64,000 bases of DNA from NCBI GenBank assembly GCA_963834425.1, contig CAWIBR010000013.1, forward strand, positions 1 to 64,000, written 5' to 3'. Each line of letters opens with the position of its first letter. The first letter of the stretch is position 1. The position numbers and the translations under genes are program-made. The notes beneath the pieces were generated by a model. That model was not told where the DNA came from and made no database searches. It worked only from the letters and a program-made list of their open reading frames with translations. This DNA comes from CAVURS01 sp963834425 (lineage in GTDB: Bacteria; Actinomycetota; Actinomycetes; Actinomycetales; CAVURS01). Of this stretch, positions 36,213 through 45,354 are shown piece by piece.

Positions 36213-37154
36213 ATGACAGCGGTGTCGCCCCTGATGGCCTCGAGAGCACTGGCCCGTACGGCGACGTCGCGCCTCACCGCTCCGGGCCACTCGAAGGCGG
36301 TCGCCGTCTCCCTGGTCATCGGCAGCGCCTTCTCGGTCCAGTTCGGGGCGGCCGTGGCCACCCTGCTCTTCCCGCGGGTCGGGCCGCTGGGCGCCGTGAC
36401 CCTGCGGCTGGTGATCGCCTCGCTCATCCTGGTCGTCGTCTGTCGGCCGTCGGTGCGCGGCTACGCCCGCTCCGACTGGGCCACGATCCTGGCGTTCGGC
36501 GTCGCGCTCGCCACCATGAACCTGCTCTTCTACCAGGCCATCGACCGGATCCCGCTCGGCGCTGCAGTGACCCTCGAGGTCCTCGGACCGCTCACCCTGT
36601 CGGTCGTCGCAGGCCGCTCGCTGCGCAGCTGGCTCTGGGCCGCGCTCGCCCTCGCCGGCGTGGTGATCCTCGGCCGAGCCGGCCTGGGCCATCTGAACCT
36701 GACCGGAACGGCCTTCGCGCTCGCCGCGGGGGCGATGTGGGCGTCGTACATCGTGCTCTCGGCCCAGACCGGCAGCCGCTTCCCCAAGGCGGACGGGCTC
36801 GCCTTGTCGATGCTCGTCGCCGCCGCGGTCAGCCTGCCGTTCGGCATCGTCAGCGCCGGGTCGGCGCTCGTCGGCCCGGTGGCGCTGGGCGTCGGCGCGG
36901 CGGTGGGCCTGCTGTCGTCGGTGTTCTCCTACAGCCTCGAGCTGCGCGCGTTGCGGACGCTGCCCAAGTCGACCTTCGCCGTCCTGATGAGCCTCGCGCC
37001 GGCGATCGCGGCGACGGCCGGCTTCGTGGTGCTGCACCAGTCGCTCAACCCGATGGAGGCGGTGGCGATCACGCTGGTCATCCTCGCCAGCGCGGGCGCC
37101 GTCCGGACCCGCAGCTCCCGCGGCTCCGCGCCGGCTCCGTTGCTACCAAAGTGA
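36213..37154 (+). CDS. EamA family (DMT) transporter
   Basis: A 313-residue ten-span drug/metabolite exporter of the RhtA side: VAVSLVIGSAFSVQFGAAVA, ATMNLLFYQAIDRIPLGAAV, TLEVLGPLTLSVVAGRSLRS, AFALAAGAMWASYIVLSAQT and YSLELRALRTLPKSTFAVLM, with two EamA repeats. RhtA-like proteins export threonine or homoserine. Divergent from a LysR gene that probably controls it, and overlapping the HutD start (GTGA), so both are one operon. Confidence 0.9.
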   Translation: MTAVSPLMASRALARTATSRLTAPGHSKAVAVSLVIGSAFSVQFGAAVATLLFPRVGPLGAVTLRLVIASLILVVVCRPSVRGYARSDWATILAFGVALATMNLLFYQAIDRIPLGAAVTLEVLGPLTLSVVAGRSLRSWLWAALALAGVVILGRAGLGHLNLTGTAFALAAGAMWASYIVLSAQTGSRFPKADGLALSMLVAAAVSLPFGIVSAGSALVGPVALGVGAAVGLLSSVFSYSLELRALRTLPKSTFAVLMSLAPAIAATAGFVVLHQSLNPMEAVAITLVILASAGAVRTRSSRGSAPAPLLPK

Positions 37155-37735
37155 TCTGGCGCGCGCAGGACCGGGTGGCCACGCCCTGGAAGAACGGCGG
37201 CGGGCTCACCCGCGAGGTTGCCCGGGACCCCGAGGTTGACGGCGCGGAGGGCGCCGATGGCGCTGGGTTCGGCTGGCGGATCAGTCTCGCCGACGTCGAC
37301 GCCAGCGGCCCGTTCTCGTCGTACGACGGGGTCGACCGGGTGATCGTCCTGCTCGACGGCGCGTCGATGCGCTTGACCGTCGACGGCGTGGTGCACGACC
37401 TGCGACCGCTGGAGCCGTTCGCGTTCGACGGGGCGGCGCGGACGCAGTGTGAGCTGCCGGCCGGCCCGACCCGCGACCTCAACGTCATGACCGACCGCGG
37501 CCGGGTCAGCGCGGCGGTCGAGATCATCCGGCTGGGTCCAGACGTCGCGGTCGACATCGAGCCGGGGGACCCGCTGGTCCTGCTGGTCATCGACGGCGCC
37601 GCCACGGCGTCGTCGTACGGCGTGGTCGAGGCCGACCTCGGCCCGCTGGACGCGCTGCGCTGGGCCGGAGTGACGCCGATCTCGGTGCGGGGCACCGGGG
37701 CGGTCGCCGCGATCCGCTTCGCCCGGGTTCGCTAG
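37151..37735 (+). CDS. HutD family protein
   Basis: A 194-residue cupin-like protein from a GTG overlapping the EamA stop. It begins IWRAQDRVATPWKNGGGLTR, the hallmark W-x-NGGG-TRE of HutD, followed by FGWRISLADVDASGPFSSYD, VDRVIVLLDGASMRLTVDG and a conserved DLNVMTDRGR. HutD is linked to histidine use in Pseudomonas as a governor of the hut pathway, but no hut genes are here. The role may follow the EamA exporter. Confidence 0.88.
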   Translation: MIWRAQDRVATPWKNGGGLTREVARDPEVDGAEGADGAGFGWRISLADVDASGPFSSYDGVDRVIVLLDGASMRLTVDGVVHDLRPLEPFAFDGAARTQCELPAGPTRDLNVMTDRGRVSAAVEIIRLGPDVAVDIEPGDPLVLLVIDGAATASSYGVVEADLGPLDALRWAGVTPISVRGTGAVAAIRFARVR

Positions 37736-38259
37736 CGGCGCAGCAGGACGCCGCGGACGTAGGCCGCCTGCCCGGCGTGCTGCAGGTCGTCCGAGAGCAC
37801 GCTGACCAGCCGCACCGACAGGGTCACCGGCGGGTCCCACCGCTCGTCGACGACGCCCGCCAGGTCGTCCGGGCTGACCCCCTCGACGAACTCGAGGGTG
37901 CGGGCGTGGACGGCGTCCAGGTAGCCCAGCAGCAGGTCGGCCGGAGCGCGCAGTCGCCCAACGTCCGCGCTCGAGTCGCCGTAGCCGATCGGCTCGTCGC
38001 CGGCGTTGAAGCCGAACCGCTCGGCCCAGCCGTCCGAGGTCCAGACCTGCGGTGTCCCGGCGACGTCCGCCACGTGGTCGTCCTGGATTCGGGTCAGATG
38101 CCAGACCAGCCAGACGATCGTGTTGGCATCCGGGGCAATTCGGGTCGCCAGCTGCTCCTCGCTCAGGTCCTTGACCGCGGCGTGCGTGACCTGGTGGATC
38201 CGGCCGAAGCCGTCGCGCAACAGCTCGCGGGCGGCCTCGCCCGGCGCATCCGTGGTCAT
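37732..38259 (-). CDS. DinB/DUF664 mycothiol-dependent-type protein
   Basis: A 175-residue four-helix DinB fold: AARELLRDGFGRIHQVTHAA, LSEEQLATRIAPDANTIVWL, VWHLTRIQDDHVADVAGTPQ and VRLVSVLSDDLQHAGQAAYV. The histidines in VWHLTRIQDDH and DDLQHAGQ are the expected metal ligands, as in mycothiol transferases. ATG 38259 overlaps the stop of the remnant at 38256-38384 (ATGA), showing an old operon pair. Convergent with HutD. Confidence 0.85.
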   Translation of the reverse strand: MTTDAPGEAARELLRDGFGRIHQVTHAAVKDLSEEQLATRIAPDANTIVWLVWHLTRIQDDHVADVAGTPQVWTSDGWAERFGFNAGDEPIGYGDSSADVGRLRAPADLLLGYLDAVHARTLEFVEGVSPDDLAGVVDERWDPPVTLSVRLVSVLSDDLQHAGQAAYVRGVLLRR

Positions 38260-38384
38260 GCCGGCACCGCCATCTCGCCCAGCCGCGACCAGTCGTCCTG
38301 GGGCAGGTCGAAGTTGACGATCTGCGGTGTTTCGACCAGATGTGGGGGCGTGGGCGCCTGGAACTTGGCCGTGATGAAGATCAT
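38256..38384 (-). pseudogene. Antibiotic biosynthesis monooxygenase-like gene with internal loss
   Basis: ATG 38384, behind GGGAGGTG, opens a 42-residue frame: MIFITAKFQAPTPPHLVETP followed by QIVNFDLPQDDWSRLGEMAV. The first nine residues match the start, and the rest matches the last 30 residues, of the actinobacterial ABM-domain proteins of about 100 residues; the middle, with the catalytic barrel, is missing in frame. Either a real deletion or an assembly collapse. Confidence 0.55.
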
Positions 38385-38493
38385 CGGGCACCTCCCGTGC
38401 TGGTTTCGTGCAGGTTCTCCGTTCGGTCAGACCCTACGGCTCGCCGCGCCTTAGGGTCTCAGCGTCCTTTCAGGGCATCCTGGGCATGATCGA

Positions 38494-39840
38494 ATGAGGT
38501 GTACGTCGATCGATCGGATCGGGTTCGGGATCGGGTTCGGGATCGGGGAGTGCAAGATGCACGGCAGCGTCGCGAGCGTGAAGAGCCGCATCGCGCGTCG
38601 GCTGGTGCTGGGCCGATCGGGCAGCTTCGACCTGACCCAGGTCCGCGTGGTGCCGCGCAGCCTGCGCATGCCGCTCCTGCGGGACGGGCTCGACCCCGTT
38701 GCCGACCTCGGCAAGCTCCGCCGCGACGAGCCGCTCAGCCCGCTCACCCGCTTCTTCGGCCGGACCATCTGGCTGGCCAGCGGCAGCGAAGAGGTCCGGG
38801 CGCTCATGGCCGACGGCACCAGCTTCAGCAACGACGTCCGGCCCTTCGTCGGCATGGAGGGCTCGTCCGGCCACGGCATCGGCGGCCTCGGCTTCACCGA
38901 CCCCCCGGACCACACCCGGTTGCGCCGGATCCTCACGCCCGAGTTCACGATGCGGCGGCTGGAGCGGCTGCGGCCGCTGATCGACGGCATCGTCGCCCGC
39001 CAGCTCGACGTGGTCGAGCACGCCGGCCCGGTCGCCGACCTCGTCGAGACCTTCGCCTTCCCGATCCCGTTCTTCGTGATCTGCGACCTGCTCGGGCTGC
39101 CCGACGAGGACCGCGAGGAGTTCCGGCTGATGGGCGCCGCGCGGTTCGACCTCAGGCAGGGCGGGGTCGGGGCCTTCGGCGCGGCCTCGGTGTCCCGCGA
39201 CTTCTTCCTCGATGTCGTACGGCGGCAACGGGTCGACCCGGGTGACGGACTCATCGGCGCCATCATCAAGGAGCTCGGCGACGACATCGACGACAGCAGC
39301 CTCAGCGGTCTGGCCGACGGGGTGTTCCTCGGCGGCTTCGAGACGACGGCGAGCACGCTGGCCCTCGGCACGCTGACCCTGTTGCAGAGCGAGGACGGCC
39401 GGACCGAGATGTTGGCTGGCGGCGAGTCGACGGCCCGGGTGGTCGAGGAGCTGTTGCGCTACCTGTCCGTCGTACAGGTCGCCTTCCCCCGCTTCGCCCG
39501 GCACGACCTCACCGTGCACGGGAAGCGGGTCGCCGCAGGCGATGTCGTGATGTTCTCGCTCAGCGGCGCGAACCGTGACGACCGGCTCGGCCCGGGGATG
39601 GGCAAGTTCGACCCCTACCGCGAGCCGGTCGCGCACGTGGCGTTCGGCCATGGCTTCCACCGCTGTCTCGGCGCCGAGCTGGCCCGGATGGAGCTGCGCG
39701 CCGCCTATCCGGCGCTGCTGCGTCGCTTCCCGGGGATGCGGCTCGCCGTGCCGCCCGAGAAGCTCGAGTTCCGTGATCTGTCACTGGTTTTCGGCGTCGA
39801 GCACCTGCCAGTGCAGCTCGGCGAATCGGTACGCGGCTGA
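38494..39840 (+). CDS. Cytochrome P450
   Basis: About 427-448 residues. I-helix GVFLGGFETTASTLALGTLT (GxETT), ExxR in VVEELLRYLSVVQVAFPRFA, and the heme loop HVAFGHGFHRCLGAELARME with the cysteine ligand (FGHGFHRCLG). N-terminal membrane anchor is absent, as in bacterial soluble P450s. The true start may be ATG 38557 (MHGSVASVKSRIARRL), because the first 21 codons are a run of GGGATCGGGTTC repeats. No ferredoxin gene is adjacent. Substrate unknown. Confidence 0.9.
   Translation: MRCTSIDRIGFGIGFGIGECKMHGSVASVKSRIARRLVLGRSGSFDLTQVRVVPRSLRMPLLRDGLDPVADLGKLRRDEPLSPLTRFFGRTIWLASGSEEVRALMADGTSFSNDVRPFVGMEGSSGHGIGGLGFTDPPDHTRLRRILTPEFTMRRLERLRPLIDGIVARQLDVVEHAGPVADLVETFAFPIPFFVICDLLGLPDEDREEFRLMGAARFDLRQGGVGAFGAASVSRDFFLDVVRRQRVDPGDGLIGAIIKELGDDIDDSSLSGLADGVFLGGFETTASTLALGTLTLLQSEDGRTEMLAGGESTARVVEELLRYLSVVQVAFPRFARHDLTVHGKRVAAGDVVMFSLSGANRDDRLGPGMGKFDPYREPVAHVAFGHGFHRCLGAELARMELRAAYPALLRRFPGMRLAVPPEKLEFRDLSLVFGVEHLPVQLGESVRG
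38514..38550. repeat. 12-base tandem repeat at the P450 5' end
   Basis: GGATCGGGTTC is repeated nearly three times (GGGATCGGGTTC units) directly upstream of, or inside, the first codons of the P450 gene. Copy-number change in units of 12 would keep the frame. Confidence 0.6.
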
Positions 39841-39862
39841 CGGCTGGACCCGGCCCGTGGGC

Positions 39863-41894
39863 TCAGGCCCAGAGCTCGTCCATCGTCGGCAGCGCGACCC
39901 GCGCCGCGGCCGCCACGGGCAGTCCCCTGACCTGCGCTCGCGGGTCGGCCTCACGGATGTCCAGTACGGCGAGCGCCGCGTCGTCGAGGAAGCGGCTGGC
40001 CGGCGCGAAGCTGTGCTTGTCGTCCTGCGCCCACCGGTGGTGCGGCATCCGCAGCGGCGTGTAGATACTCAGCTCGCTCCTGGCCCGCGTTGCGGCGACG
40101 TAGAACAGCCGCTGCTCCTCGGCGAGGCCGGTGTCGCTGGACAGGGCCATGTCGGAGGGGAAGGCGCCGTCGACGACATGCATGACGTGCACCCGCTCCC
40201 ACTCCAGGCCCTTGGCCGAGTGCACGGTCGACAGCACCAGGTAGTCCTCGTCGAGATGAGGCGGTCCGGCCAGGTCGCCGGTCGAGGCCGGTGGGTCGAG
40301 GGTGAGGGCCGCCACATAGTCGGCGAGCGTCGGGCTCGTCGCCGCCGCTCCGACCAGCCGGTCGAGGTCGCCGAGCCGGGTGGCGTGGTCGGGATATCGC
40401 TCGATCACCAACGGCCGCAACAGATCCAGGACTCCGTCGGCTCGAGCCGCGATGGTGGGCTGACGTCTCGCCGAGGCGAGCCCGCTGAGCGTCCCGGCCA
40501 GCGCTGGTCCGGACCGATGCCGGTGCGGCGGCGACGACCTCGGCGTGCCGTTGCTCGGCATCGCCGGCTCCTGGTTGCAGGGCGTCGAGCAGCGTTCGGG
40601 CCCGGGTCGGGCCGATGCCCTGGTGCAGCCGCAGCAGCCGGAACCAGGCGATCTCGTCGGCTGGGTTGTCCAGCAGCCGCACGCCAGCGACGAAGTCCTT
40701 GACGTGGGCGGCTTCCAGGAACTTCAGGCCGCCGTACTTCACGAACGGCACACCGCGCGCGGTGAGCTCGACCTCGAGCAGGTCGCTGTGATGGGCGGCG
40801 CGCATCAGCACCGCCTGGTCGACCAGGCGGTGCCCCTGATCCATGGCGTCGAGGACGTCGTCGACGATCAGCCGCGCCTCGGCCGATGCGTCATGGCAGC
40901 GGACCAGTCGGGCCCGCGAGCCCCCGGTGCGGGCCGAGCGCAGCTGCAGCCGATGGCCGTCGGGGGCCGTCGGGTCATGCGGCCGGACCGCGTTGGCCAG
41001 GTCGAGCAGCGGCTGCCGCGAGCGGAAGTTCTGCTCGAGCCGCACGACCGCGGCCGTGGGTAGGTCGGCCGCCAGCTGGAGCAGGTGACGGCTGTCCGCC
41101 CCGCGGAAGCCGTAGACCGCCTGGGCGTCGTCGCCGACGACGGTCAGGCCCTGGCCACCTGGCCGCAGCAGCCGGACGATGTCGACCTGCACCTGGTTGA
41201 CGTCCTGGTACTCGTCGACCAGCACGTGGTCCCAGCGCCGGGCCATCGCCGGGCCGAGCGTCTCGTCGGTCAGCAGCGAGCGCCAGCCCAGGAGCAGGTC
41301 GTCGAAGTCCAGCAGCGACTGCTCGCGCTTGCGCGCGATGTAGCTCCGGAAGAGGTCGAGGATCGGCGCCGTGTGCGGGTCGCACCAGGGGAACTGCTGG
41401 GCGATGACGGCGCGGGCCGGGCTGTTGGTGTTGACCGCCCGCGAGTAGATGTCGAGCAACGTGTCGCCGCGCGGAAACCGTTGCGCCGTACCGGTCAAGC
41501 CGTGGTCGTGGCGCAACAGGTCGATCAGGTCGCGGGCGTCGGCCGGGTCGAGGACCGAGGGGCTCGGGGTCAGGCCGAGCGTCTCCGCGTGGGCCGCGAT
41601 CAGCCGGTAGGCGACGGCGTGGAAGGTGCCGCCCCACAGCTTGCGGGCGGCATCGCGCCGGTCACAGGTCGCCGCCGCGCGGGAGAGCATCTCGTCGGCC
41701 GCCCGGCGGGTGAAGGTCAGCAGCAGCACCCGCTCCGGGTCGACTCCACGGTCGACCAGCGCGGCGACCCGGGAGACCAAGGTGCGGGTCTTGCCGGTGC
41801 CCGCCCCGGCCAGGACGATCAGCGGAGTGTCGCCGTGGGTGGCGGCGGTCAGCTGTGCGTCGTCCAGCCCGGCATCCCAGCGTGAATCGAACAC
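39863..41894 (-). CDS. UvrD/Rep-family DNA helicase (frameshifted)
   Basis: A superfamily 1A helicase of about 675 residues from a GTG at 41894. Motif I LIVLAGAGTGKTRTLVSRVA, Ia LLTFTRRAADEML, II HVLVDEYQDVNQVQVDIVRL, III VVGDDAQAVYGFRGADSRHL, IV RLEQNFRSRQPLLDLANAV; after a frame change near 40515, V VLSTVHSAKGLEWERVHVMH and VI RLFYVAATRARSELSIYTPL. All motifs are present. Likely acts in repair or replication restart. It lies alone between the P450 and the XdhC group. Confidence 0.9.
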
Positions 41895-41931
41895 CTGAGC
41901 GACTGTACGCCATCCCAGCCAGGATGAGTGG

Positions 41932-43119
41932 CTAACGCGCCCCGGCCGTGCCTTCGACCAGGGCCCCGGTCTCCGGCGGGCCGCCGCGCTCGAGGTCGCC
42001 GCCGTGGTGGATCGGGCCGTCGAGCACGCCCAGCCGCTGCCCGGACCCGCCCCAGCGAGCCTGGACGATCTCGGCCGCCACCGAGATGGCGGTCTCCTCC
42101 GGCGTACGGGCGCCGATGTCCAGCCCGATCGGTGAGGCGAGCCGGGCCAGCTGGGGGTCGGCGACGCCGACCTCGCGCAGCCGGTCCAGCCGATCCTCGT
42201 GGGTGCGCCGCGAGCCCATCGCCCCGATGTACGCCGCCGGGGTCTTCAGCGCCACCTCCAGCAGCGGTACGTCGAACTTCGGGTCATGGGTCAACACGCA
42301 GATGGCGGTCCGCTCGTCGACCCGGCCGGCCGCGACCTCGGCGGTGAGATAGCGGTGCGGCCACTCGACGACCACCTCGTCGGCGTCCGGGAAGCGCCGG
42401 GCGGTCGCGAAGACCGGCCGCGCATCGCAGACGGTTACGTGGAAGCCGAGGAACGACCCGGCCCGCGCCACCGCGGCGGCGAAGTCGATCGCGCCGAACA
42501 CCAGCATCCGCGGGGGTGGCGCCATCGACTCGACGAGTACGGCGAGGTCGTCGAGCCGGCGCTCGCCGTCGGCCCCGAGATGGAGTACGCCGGTCTGCCC
42601 GGCCGCGAGCAGGCCGCGCGCGTCGTCGGTCACGGCGTCGTCGAGCCGTTGGCTACCAAGGGAACCGGAGGTGCGGTCCGGCCAGACCACGAGCCGGGCC
42701 CCGATGTGGACCGGAGAGTCGCTCGGCGCCTCGACCACGGTCGCGATGGCCACGGGCTCGTGGGTGCCGACGGAGTGGACGATGTCGCCGATCTCCGGGA
42801 ACCGCAAGGGGTCGACCGCCTCGACCAGGATGTCCATGATGCCGCCGCAGGTGAGGCCCACCGCGAACGCCTCGTCGTCGCTGACGCCGTAGCGGGTCAC
42901 CACAGCGGTGCCGTCGGCAACCACCCGTTGGGCCAGGTCGTAGACCGCGCCTTCGACACACCCGCCCGAGACGCTCCCGACGGCTTCACCGTCGGCGGAG
43001 ACCGCCATGGAGGCGCCGGCCGGTCGGGGGGCGCTGCGCCAGGTGCGCACGACGGTCGCCAGGCCGAACGGCCGTCCGTCGGCCCACAGCCGTTGGACGT
43101 CTTCGATCACATCGCGCAC
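41932..43119 (-). CDS. XdhC/CoxI family molybdenum-enzyme maturation protein
   Basis: A 395-residue XdhC protein from GTG 43119. The N-terminal domain has ATVVRTWRSAPRPAGASMAV and GSVSGGCVEGAVYDLAQRVV with the conserved cysteine, GLTCGGIMDILVEAVDP; the Rossmann C-terminal domain has MLVFGAIDFAAAVARAGSFL, VVEWPHRYLTAEVAAGRVDE, THDPKFDVPLLEVALKTPAA, YIGAMGSRRTHEDRL and LDIGARTPEETAISVAAEIV. XdhC-type proteins load the sulfurated Mo cofactor on CODH or xanthine dehydrogenase. It stands 14 kb from the cox operon and next to CoxD- and CoxE-like genes, so it probably serves the same enzyme. Confidence 0.92.
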   Translation of the reverse strand: MRDVIEDVQRLWADGRPFGLATVVRTWRSAPRPAGASMAVSADGEAVGSVSGGCVEGAVYDLAQRVVADGTAVVTRYGVSDDEAFAVGLTCGGIMDILVEAVDPLRFPEIGDIVHSVGTHEPVAIATVVEAPSDSPVHIGARLVVWPDRTSGSLGSQRLDDAVTDDARGLLAAGQTGVLHLGADGERRLDDLAVLVESMAPPPRMLVFGAIDFAAAVARAGSFLGFHVTVCDARPVFATARRFPDADEVVVEWPHRYLTAEVAAGRVDERTAICVLTHDPKFDVPLLEVALKTPAAYIGAMGSRRTHEDRLDRLREVGVADPQLARLASPIGLDIGARTPEETAISVAAEIVQARWGGSGQRLGVLDGPIHHGGDLERGGPPETGALVEGTAGAR

Positions 43120-43198
43120 GCGGGTCTCCCAACGCCTGCAACGGTGCAGGCCGTCTCGCGGAGCATCACCCGGGCGGGCCGGGCCTGTCAACGCGCGG

Positions 43199-44048
43199 TT
43201 AAGGGTTTGCTTGGTTCGGGCCTTTGCTGCCCACTTCGCGGGCGATCACCGTCATCGCCTCCAGCTGCGGTGCGCCGAAGGTCGTGGCCATCGCGACGTC
43301 CGAGGCATCGCGGCCGCGGCCGATCAGCACGCGGCCCTTGCGGCGCACGTTGTTGCGCGGGTCGAAGGTCCACCAGCGGTCGCCGAGCCACACCTCCATC
43401 CAGGCCGCGAAGTCCATCTCCACCTGCTCGGCCGCGACGTCGATGTCGGGCAGGTACCCGAAGACATAGCGGGCCGGGATGTTGAGGGCGCGGCAGAACG
43501 AGATCGCCAGGTGGGTGAAGTCGCGACAGACGCCGAACCGCGAAGTGTTGACGTCAGCCGCGGTCGTGAGCGCCGTCGAGCTGCCGTACTGGAAGGTCAG
43601 GTGCGAGTGCACGTGGTCGCAGATCGCCTGCACCCGGCCGTATCCCGTGGGCATCCCGCCGAACCGCGACCAGGCTTCGTCACCCAGGACGTCCGGCAGG
43701 CAGTAGCGGCTGGGCAGGAGGTAGATCAGGGTGTCGTCCGGCAGGTCGTCCGGCGCCAGCTCCGGCGCGGACGGGTCGGCGTCCTCGGTCGCGTCCGGCA
43801 CCTCGACCGACACCTCGTAGTGCAGCGTGGAGCGGCCCTGCGGCAGGACGACCCGAGCGCAGGGGTTGCCGTACTGGTCCGTGTAGGCCCGCGGTGCCAG
43901 CTGCGGGGTCGACGTCCACGTCTCCGGGCCGCGGGTGACCAGCGGCGGAGGGCTGCGGCTGCACCTGGAAGATCGCCGGAGTCGGGACCTCGCAGGCGTA
44001 GCTGAACTCGCATCCCACGACCAGCTGCCGGGTCCCCATCTGGCGCAT
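43199..44048 (-). CDS. Transglutaminase-like protein (frameshifted)
   Basis: About 280 residues. It starts MRQMGTRQLVVGCEFSYACE, and after a frame change near 43945 continues YTDQYGNPCARVVLPQG (N-terminal beta domain), YGRVQAICDHVHSHLTFQYG, SRFGVCRDFTHLAISFCRAL with the catalytic cysteine, and MDFAAWMEVWLGDRWWTFDP with the aspartate. The histidine usually found in DFHAW is Ala here (DFAAW), as in many actinobacterial members, so catalysis is uncertain. It sits between two divergent XdhC genes, an unusual position. Confidence 0.8.
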
Positions 44049-44091
44049 GCTGTCACGCCCCTGTTTCGCTGGCGCGATTACGCTCTCCGAC

Positions 44092-45004
44092 GTGTACGAG
44101 ATCGCGTTGACGGTCGAGGCCTGTCTGCGGGCGGGCACCCGGGTGGACGTGGGCTGGGCCGTCGAGGCGGCCGGCTTCAGCAACCGGGACTGGAGCGAGG
44201 CGCTGGCCATCACCCCGGGCGGCGGCCGGGTGGGCTCGGTCCTGTCCGGCTCGCTCAACGACCAGCTCGTCGACCTCGCCGCGCTGGGCGGCGGTGGGCG
44301 GCTGGTCCGGCTGCACGTCAGCGAGGTCGACGCCCTCGTCTCCGGTCTGTCCTGCGGCGGCGACGCGCGGTGCCTGCTCGTGCCGGCCGACCGGCTGCCG
44401 GCCGACCTCTGGGCCCGGCTGCGCAACCGCGAACCCGTCTGTCTCGTCACGCATCTCGACGGCGACGAGGTCGTCGACACGTCCCTCTTCACGGTCGACG
44501 ACGTGGCCGAAGCGGGGGAGGAGGCGGCCCGGCTGCTGAGGGGTGGGCAGAGCGCGGTGCTGGTGACCGATGACGCCGTCGTCACGGTTCTGGTCCCGGT
44601 GGCGAAGCTGCTCGTCGTCGGTTCGGGCGCGATCGCCGACGCCCTCAGCGCGGTCGCCGAGCTGCTCGGCTGGCGCCCGCAGGTCGTCACCGAGCTGGCG
44701 GCCGCGACCGGTGTGGTTGCCGGGCTCGCCGGGATGGACAAGCTGGTGGTCCTCAGCCATGACGACGACCTCGCCGGGCCCGGTGCTGGCGGCCGCGCTG
44801 GCCGGGCCGGTGGGCTACATCGGCGCCCTGGGCTCGCGGCGTACCCAGCAGGCTCGCGCGGACTGGCTGGCCTACCGCGGCATCACGGACCTGGCCCGGA
44901 TCCACGGTCCGGCCGGCCTCGACATCGGGTCGAGCACGCCGGGCGAGATCGCGGTCTCGATCGTCGCGCAGGCCGTCGCGGTGGCCGCCGGCAAAGCGTC
45001 GTAA
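44092..45004 (+). CDS. Second XdhC-family protein (frameshifted)
   Basis: About 300 residues from GTG 44092: VYEIALTVEACLRAGTRVDV, SVLSGSLNDQLVDLAALGGG, ALVSGLSCGGDARCLLVPAD, the Rossmann part LLVVGSGAIADALSAVAELL; after a frame change near 44775 it ends VGYIGALGSRRTQQARADWL, HGPAGLDIGSSTPGEIAVSI. It is shorter than the first XdhC and lacks the VRTWRSAP start, so it is a divergent paralogue. First gene of a rightward row leading to the CoxD- and CoxE-like genes. Confidence 0.82.
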
Positions 45005-45093
45005 GGGAACACTTAATCCGCAGTCGTCCGATCCGCTCCCGCGACCTACAGTTGAGGGGTAGTCCGTCGACGTACGCCCTGAAGGGATGTCCC

Positions 45094-45354
45094 ATGACCG
45101 ACCAGCCGGCAGATGCGGTCGAGGTGCTGCGCGCGGTGTGGGCGGTCGAGGGCGCGACCAGCTCCGAGCTCGACGAGGACTGCGGTCCCACCAAGTCCTG
45201 CCGCAACATGAAGGACGTCAGCTTCGACGGCTTCGCCGAGCCGGGGACCGACCTGCGCGAGGCCTGGCGCCGCAAGCTCGAGCGCGAGGGCAAGCTCAGC
45301 CCGACCGGCGGCAGCATCCGCGACCTCGTCCTCGGGTCGGCCCAGCCGCACTGA
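45094..45354 (+). CDS. Unrecognised 86-residue protein before coxD
   Basis: ATG 45094 gives 86 residues rich in charge: DAVEVLRAVWAVEGATSSEL, DEDCGPTKSCRNMKDVSFDG, LREAWRRKLEREGKLSPTGG. A pair of cysteines (DCGPTKSC) might bind a metal or a Mo intermediate. Its stop overlaps the MoxR start (TGATG), so they are translationally coupled. I know no family for it; a small partner of the CoxD-type ATPase is a reasonable guess. Confidence 0.65.
   Translation: MTDQPADAVEVLRAVWAVEGATSSELDEDCGPTKSCRNMKDVSFDGFAEPGTDLREAWRRKLEREGKLSPTGGSIRDLVLGSAQPH

Noticed and set aside
35280..37037. LysR protein of 585 residues with a long N-terminal extension
   Set aside because: The extension is antisense to the EamA gene and lacks any domain; the family start is the ATG at 36143.
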